Source: Sphagnum compactum (lineage: Eukaryota > Bryophyta > Sphagnopsida > Sphagnales). Taken from it: DNA of 64,000 nucleotides. Both the position numbers and the translations under genes were made by a program. This document shows, in pieces, positions 59,511-64,000 of this stretch (positions are counted from its first letter, which is position 1; the number at the start of each line of letters is the position of its first letter). The notes under the pieces are model-generated. The model had not been told where the DNA came from, did not search any database, and saw only the letters and a list, made by a program, of their open reading frames with translations. The stretch is from the NCBI GenBank assembly GCA_965153455.1, contig OZ234500.1, positions 3,224,001 through 3,288,000 of the forward strand, in the 5' to 3' direction.

Positions 59511-62509
59511 AGTAATCATTTCAGCTTGTAGTTTATTACAGGCAATAGATTATTAACCTTAGTGAACGGAGTCATGTATAGTAGATTTTTTGCAATGTGC
59601 TAATAGACAATAGTGAGATAAGACATTAAATGGTATGGATAGATTAGACATTATGTACAAATTTCAAATGGTTGTCAAGAGTGAGGATGGTCATTAGATA
59701 TTTCTGAACTTAGTCCATCTCTAGCAGGTAGTATGAACAAGTCATGAATAATGATCAACATGTATGGCAAGAATTGTGTAAGACTGCGTGGAGGGAAATC
59801 TCTCCTGTAGTCTTGAAATATATGCAATAAGGCACCTTATGTGTACCAGCATGTGCACAGTGCTCTTGTGTGTTTCTTTCTTTTTCCTTGTCAATTTGTG
59901 TAGAGACAAGCAGCAATATCTGCATGGTGTAAATCTTCATCACATTTTGAAAGGAGAATCTCCAAAGACATGTATTTTTGTCCCATGTTGCAAATTAGAA
60001 GTTTTGTTATGTTAATTAATCTTTGTAAGAGGTCTAGCAACAACTGCTGCACGAATGCTGAATCTTCATCACATTCCTATTCCACTGGATGATTAGAATT
60101 TGCATCTGAGCACAAGGGTGCTAAGCATCTGTTTGTCATAATTGAAAGTATATGCACTGAAGAAAGTCATAAACAGCCAACCTACAAAGTTTGTAGAACG
60201 CTTGCCTGTTTTTTTCACCCTTGGAGATGAGACCACACATGTACTCATAATGCAAACTTCTTGCTTGAAACAAGCCTGACCAGCAGAAAGATTGGCTGTA
60301 GTGTCTTCAGATAATCCACAATATGACAAAGATGACAAAAAAAAAATTGTACAGTTGAGTTATTTTGCAAGTCAGGTGTTGCTACATTAAAGGACTCTTA
60401 TACAAACATGCTAGACTGATGTAGATGCATTCATCCCAGAGGTCATTTGGAAAGCAATGCAGTAGAAATGTAGACACTGAAATTGGAGGCGCAATCCCCA
60501 GACATGGCATTGCTAATGGTACTGTTGCTAATTGGTCAAGTATGATGCCAAATCTGCCTTATCTGGAGACCTGTGTATGTAAATGAACTACTGTCTGATA
60601 TGGAGCATCTAGTTCCTATCACAACAGGATGCCTACAGAAGGAAGGAGTGTGTATACTTGGTGACAAGTTTACTCTCTTTGCCTCAGAAGGCATCCCCTC
60701 TGCACTGACCAGCCCACCTGCATACACCCCAAATGAACCACAATTAACTCTGCTTTGTAGCATTTGCCTTATCCTGTTGGCAGCTTTGATTTTTGTCTCA
60801 GCTCTGCATCAGTTGCATGGTTGATACAAGAACATATCAACCAGTAACACAAAGTACCTAGGAGAGTTGAGACTTCAAAAGGATCACTTTCCTTTGTCAC
60901 AGCCAGCACTTAGATATTGGAATGGAGGGATAAATGTACTGTTTTTCATACTGGCTTGTTCCAAGATTGCTTGCTGTGCACAGCATCTGTGGCATACTGC
61001 ATACAGAAAAAGGATGACAATCAACATCCAGTATGGGCCCAGTGCATCACTGGATCAGAATGAAGCTTGGGCAGGTACACAGAAAGATAAGATGTGATGT
61101 GCTTTCTCTGAATAGAATGTCATAGTACTTCCAAACTGGAGGGTGTGAATGGGTGGTTGTGCTTTGTTAATGATCTAAGGCTACAGGACAACACCAAAGC
61201 TAGCATAAATGGAAGCCCCTGATATCTGATGCATCGAGTAGACTCTATTTTGGTTGGGGTTTTAATCTTGGGTCATGGTCTTCATACCCATGAACAGAAT
61301 TGCTTCATCAGTGTGTTAACACCTTTATCTGAAAAGTGTCTGCAAACCTAGCTTCAAATGTAAAGAGTCATAGAATGCCCATGAGCCAAAAATTGAGAGA
61401 ACACAAAAACCGCCACTTTCCCACCAGGTATGATCAGCACCAAGGGGAAAGAAAAAATCATGTCTATGAGACAATTCAGATCTCTCTGATCCACCCACAT
61501 AGGCATAAGGGAGAAGTGCTACACATGGGCATTCATCAAGAAATCAACAGGAGGCATTTATTGAGAGACACCAGTTGCTTTGTCGAAATGATCTGCATGA
61601 TTCTATATGCTTACCCTGAGGATGTCTGTCCTGATTTACTGTTGTGAGATAAAGAAGTCTCCTTTCAGTAGTGTCAGTATCTTGTAGCCCACAACTGTTA
61701 GCCTCTGCAGCTGGCCATTGTGGTGTCAGATTTGGGTGGATGGTACCTCTGCCATCTGGGGACATATTAGTTTGGAGTACTTGCAAAATCCAGCGATCCT
61801 CTTTTGTCTCCTAGAGAATCATCAACTAAGAGGTAAATGCGTCTCTCATGAGGTCCCTTTCTTCTCAATCTTTCTGCTGCCAGATCAGACCACCTTATCT
61901 TGAGCGCTCTCTCCACCAGAAAATCCTCTGTTCACTTAAAATAGTTCAACCTGTTTGGAGATTTCTGCAACAGTACTCCTTTAGTCCAGTGACTTTCCAA
62001 GCTGTAATCTGCCAACATCTGCCTTTAGTTCTTTCTTTTGTCTATTCACGAATTAGAAACCCCTGGACACAAGTCTTTGTGACAAAACCTCCAATAGAAG
62101 TCTGTCCTCCCCTCCGTGGCTCTCATCTCATTTCCAGGGCATGAGACTGCTCTCTCAGCAGCTTCCATGTCGGAGGAGACAGACTGCAGCCAGCAAGAGA
62201 CTCTTCCATTGCCTAAAATGCACATGAAGCACATGATCAAGTAATGTGCACTTGCAGTTCTCCAATAAAGAATCACCTTTCAACATGTTATTTTCTATCA
62301 CCAGACTTCATAACAGCACTTGAGAACTCTTTGTGGATCATGCAAGCGGAACACACTGGAGACATTTTGGTGGTGGGATGAAGCTTGCAGGGGCTTTGCA
62401 CAGGTCTTGAGTTGTCAGTGAAATTTTGGAATACACAGAACTGATGATCTTAAAGTCTGAAAAACAAAGACCTGCAACAGGGATTTGAATTGGCAAAATG
62501 ATAAGAGCT
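59511..62509. other. Moderate-GC region downstream of the minus-strand gene
   Basis: This is probably the 3' UTR and flank, or further introns, of the gene at 62,510-64,000. ORFs of up to 103 codons (61,336-61,647) show no domain I recognise. A minus-strand stretch at 62,046-62,213 could be an extra terminal exon (acceptor at about 62,213), but the ORF in the preceding exon already reaches a stop. Confidence 0.4.
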
Positions 62510-64000
62510 TCAATGAGAGTTACAACCTTTCAAGTTCTCGATCTCCAAATGCAAAGCCTTGTTCTCCAGCTTGAGCTCACTGCATTCTTCTGCTAGCTTT
62601 TCCACATCCTCCTCTACAGAACCAGCAGAGTCAACATTAGATTTTTATTTTTATTGGCAATGAACTGATTCATGGCCATGACAAAAGAACAATAGCCTTT
62701 AGCACCTCCAATGGGCATGGACCTCATACCTGCCAATCCAATCTGAGTCAAAGCTCTCAAAAGCTCATTCTTCATGTCATCCAGTTCATAACTCATGCTC
62801 TGCAGTCACAATGCTGACATTTGTTTGTCCAGGATAAAGTGTAGAGGAACCCATTGGATTCAGAATAAACTTAGACCTGGATCATGCAAGGCTGAGTGCT
62901 TCTCTACTTCCTACAAAACTTGTCATTTGAGAAAGCTTACCTCAAGAAAGGCATGAGTTTTTTCTTGCATTTTCTGACATAGTTCTTGTTGCTGTGAGAG
63001 CTGCATACAAGCAAACTTTAAATTGGGTATGAGACACCCATAATGTTAAACTGCTGCACCATGTGAAATATTGATAAATGCTATAAACTGTGAACCAAAA
63101 GAGGCTTGTGACAAAGAGTATGACAACTGTCTCAAGAGGATTTTAGTCTCATTTCCATGCCACTTGAATATTTCCAGGTTTCAGTAGTTTCAGTCTGAAG
63201 TTTTGAGCTCATAAATCAGCTTCACCACATGGCAGTTTCATCCATAAATGTCTATCATCAGCATGTCTGGAACAAAAGTTCCAGAGACATGGTGATGCAT
63301 TCAAGCCAAATTCAGCTCAACAATTATGGAATGCATGGCACAAGAAGTTTCCGTGAGATGATTTATGCATTGCAACCTCTTAGGTGCCTCTTGTGATCAC
63401 AGCTGATAGTCTAGAGACATAGTGAGTTTGACATCAAACCTTGGCTTGCAGTGCTTTCTCTTTTTCCTTTGATGCTTTCAATGCAACTGACATCTCCTGT
63501 AAGCCAGAATAGTTGACACAGCTCAAACTTATATCGTCTTTTTTTCAGAATGTGTAATCACTTTGAGAGGAAACAGAGCCAGAAAAGTTCAAATCTCCTC
63601 TGCAAAAACTTTGTAAGTAAGCACACACACTATCTGGCAGACCTGATAAGAACATCCCTGAGCCAAGATGAACATGAAATATTTTGCCTCTTAGTGCACT
63701 GTCAGGTGATCTAATCACAAACAACACTGAACCGAAAATCAGGATGAAGCCAATTGCACACAAGCAGGATCCCAACTGCAGTGCAATGCATCCCATTTAG
63801 TATTATATGCTCTCATCTGTTTCTCAATGAACTAATGTTCAATTCTCATTTGCAATCTCTTCTCTTGCATCTCTACACTAGAAATTGAGCAGCAAAAAAC
63901 AAGAGTGCGGACAAAATTGGGAGGGCCACAAACCTCTGCAATGTGACATGACTCATCAGGTGAAATGATGACTCCAGTCTTGTAATAGATCCACTCTGCA
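62510..64000 (-). CDS. Coiled-coil protein, C-terminal exons (5' part outside the window)
   Basis: Five minus-strand exons chain in phase with GT-AG borders: 63,934-64,000 (partial; AEWIYYKTGVIIS); 63,440-63,496 (57 nt; MSVALKASKEKEKALQAK); 62,941-63,000 (60 nt; LSQQQELCQKMQEKTHAFLE); 62,730-62,799 (70 nt; ELDDMKNELLRALTQIGLA); 62,510-62,613 (EEDVEKLAEECSELKLENKA, then a stop at 62,510-62,512). The 57- and 60-nt exons are phase 0-0; the 70-nt exon ends in phase 1 and the next exon completes that codon. Residues are Glu/Lys/Leu-rich with heptad spacing, so the C-terminus is a coiled coil. I do not recognise the family. A donor at 62,526 could extend the gene further left. The first exon is supported only by phase. 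Confidence 0.6.

Noticed and set aside
1-64000. tRNA, rRNA, organelle-derived DNA or CRISPR arrays
   Set aside because: No convincing signature of any of these was found by reading both strands; the repeats present lack regular spacer structure.

Overview
This window looks like nuclear DNA of a land plant. It is AT-rich and gene-poor, contains one clear plant-specific nuclear gene split by GT-AG introns, and is otherwise filled with decayed transposons of plant type. There is no bacterial-style gene packing, no rRNA or tRNA gene and no CRISPR. The two decayed DDE transposase families, and the similarity of one of them to families I associate with ferns, mosses and fungi, suggest a non-seed plant such as a fern or bryophyte. 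That lineage call is inference.

Layout. Moderate-GC, low-copy-looking zones (about 1-2.7 kb, 6.2-8 kb, 13.4-26.8 kb, 38.7-43.9 kb, 59.5-64 kb) alternate with very AT-rich, repeat-dominated zones (about 27-38.6 kb and 44-59.5 kb). The best gene is SKL2 (plus strand, 39,081-42,733, eight exons). It encodes a chloroplast-targeted, catalytically dead shikimate-kinase-like protein with an N-terminal CS/p23-like domain. A second gene enters from the right edge on the minus strand (62,510-64,000). Its last five exons encode a coiled-coil C-terminus that I cannot name.

Mobile elements. The window holds a short non-autonomous Helitron (21,797-22,556) with intact-looking termini, and a pogo/Tigger-type CENP-B-like transposase relic (35,590-37,590, minus). 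A second DDE transposase relic (48,480-51,180, minus) is itself split by a 1.39-kb terminal-inverted-repeat element. There are two Ty1/copia relics (31,090-32,790 minus; 58,290-59,510 plus), a 466-bp inverted-repeat element (24,743-25,208), and several tandem or dispersed repeat families. No virus-like or toxin gene was recognised.

Regulatory candidates. A dense G-box/TATA cluster at 12,770-13,030 has only a 38-codon ORF behind it. A CT-rich, ATG-free leader with a consensus splice donor lies on the minus strand at 1,413-1,690. Most of the remaining sequence carries only short ORFs with no coding signature that I can support.
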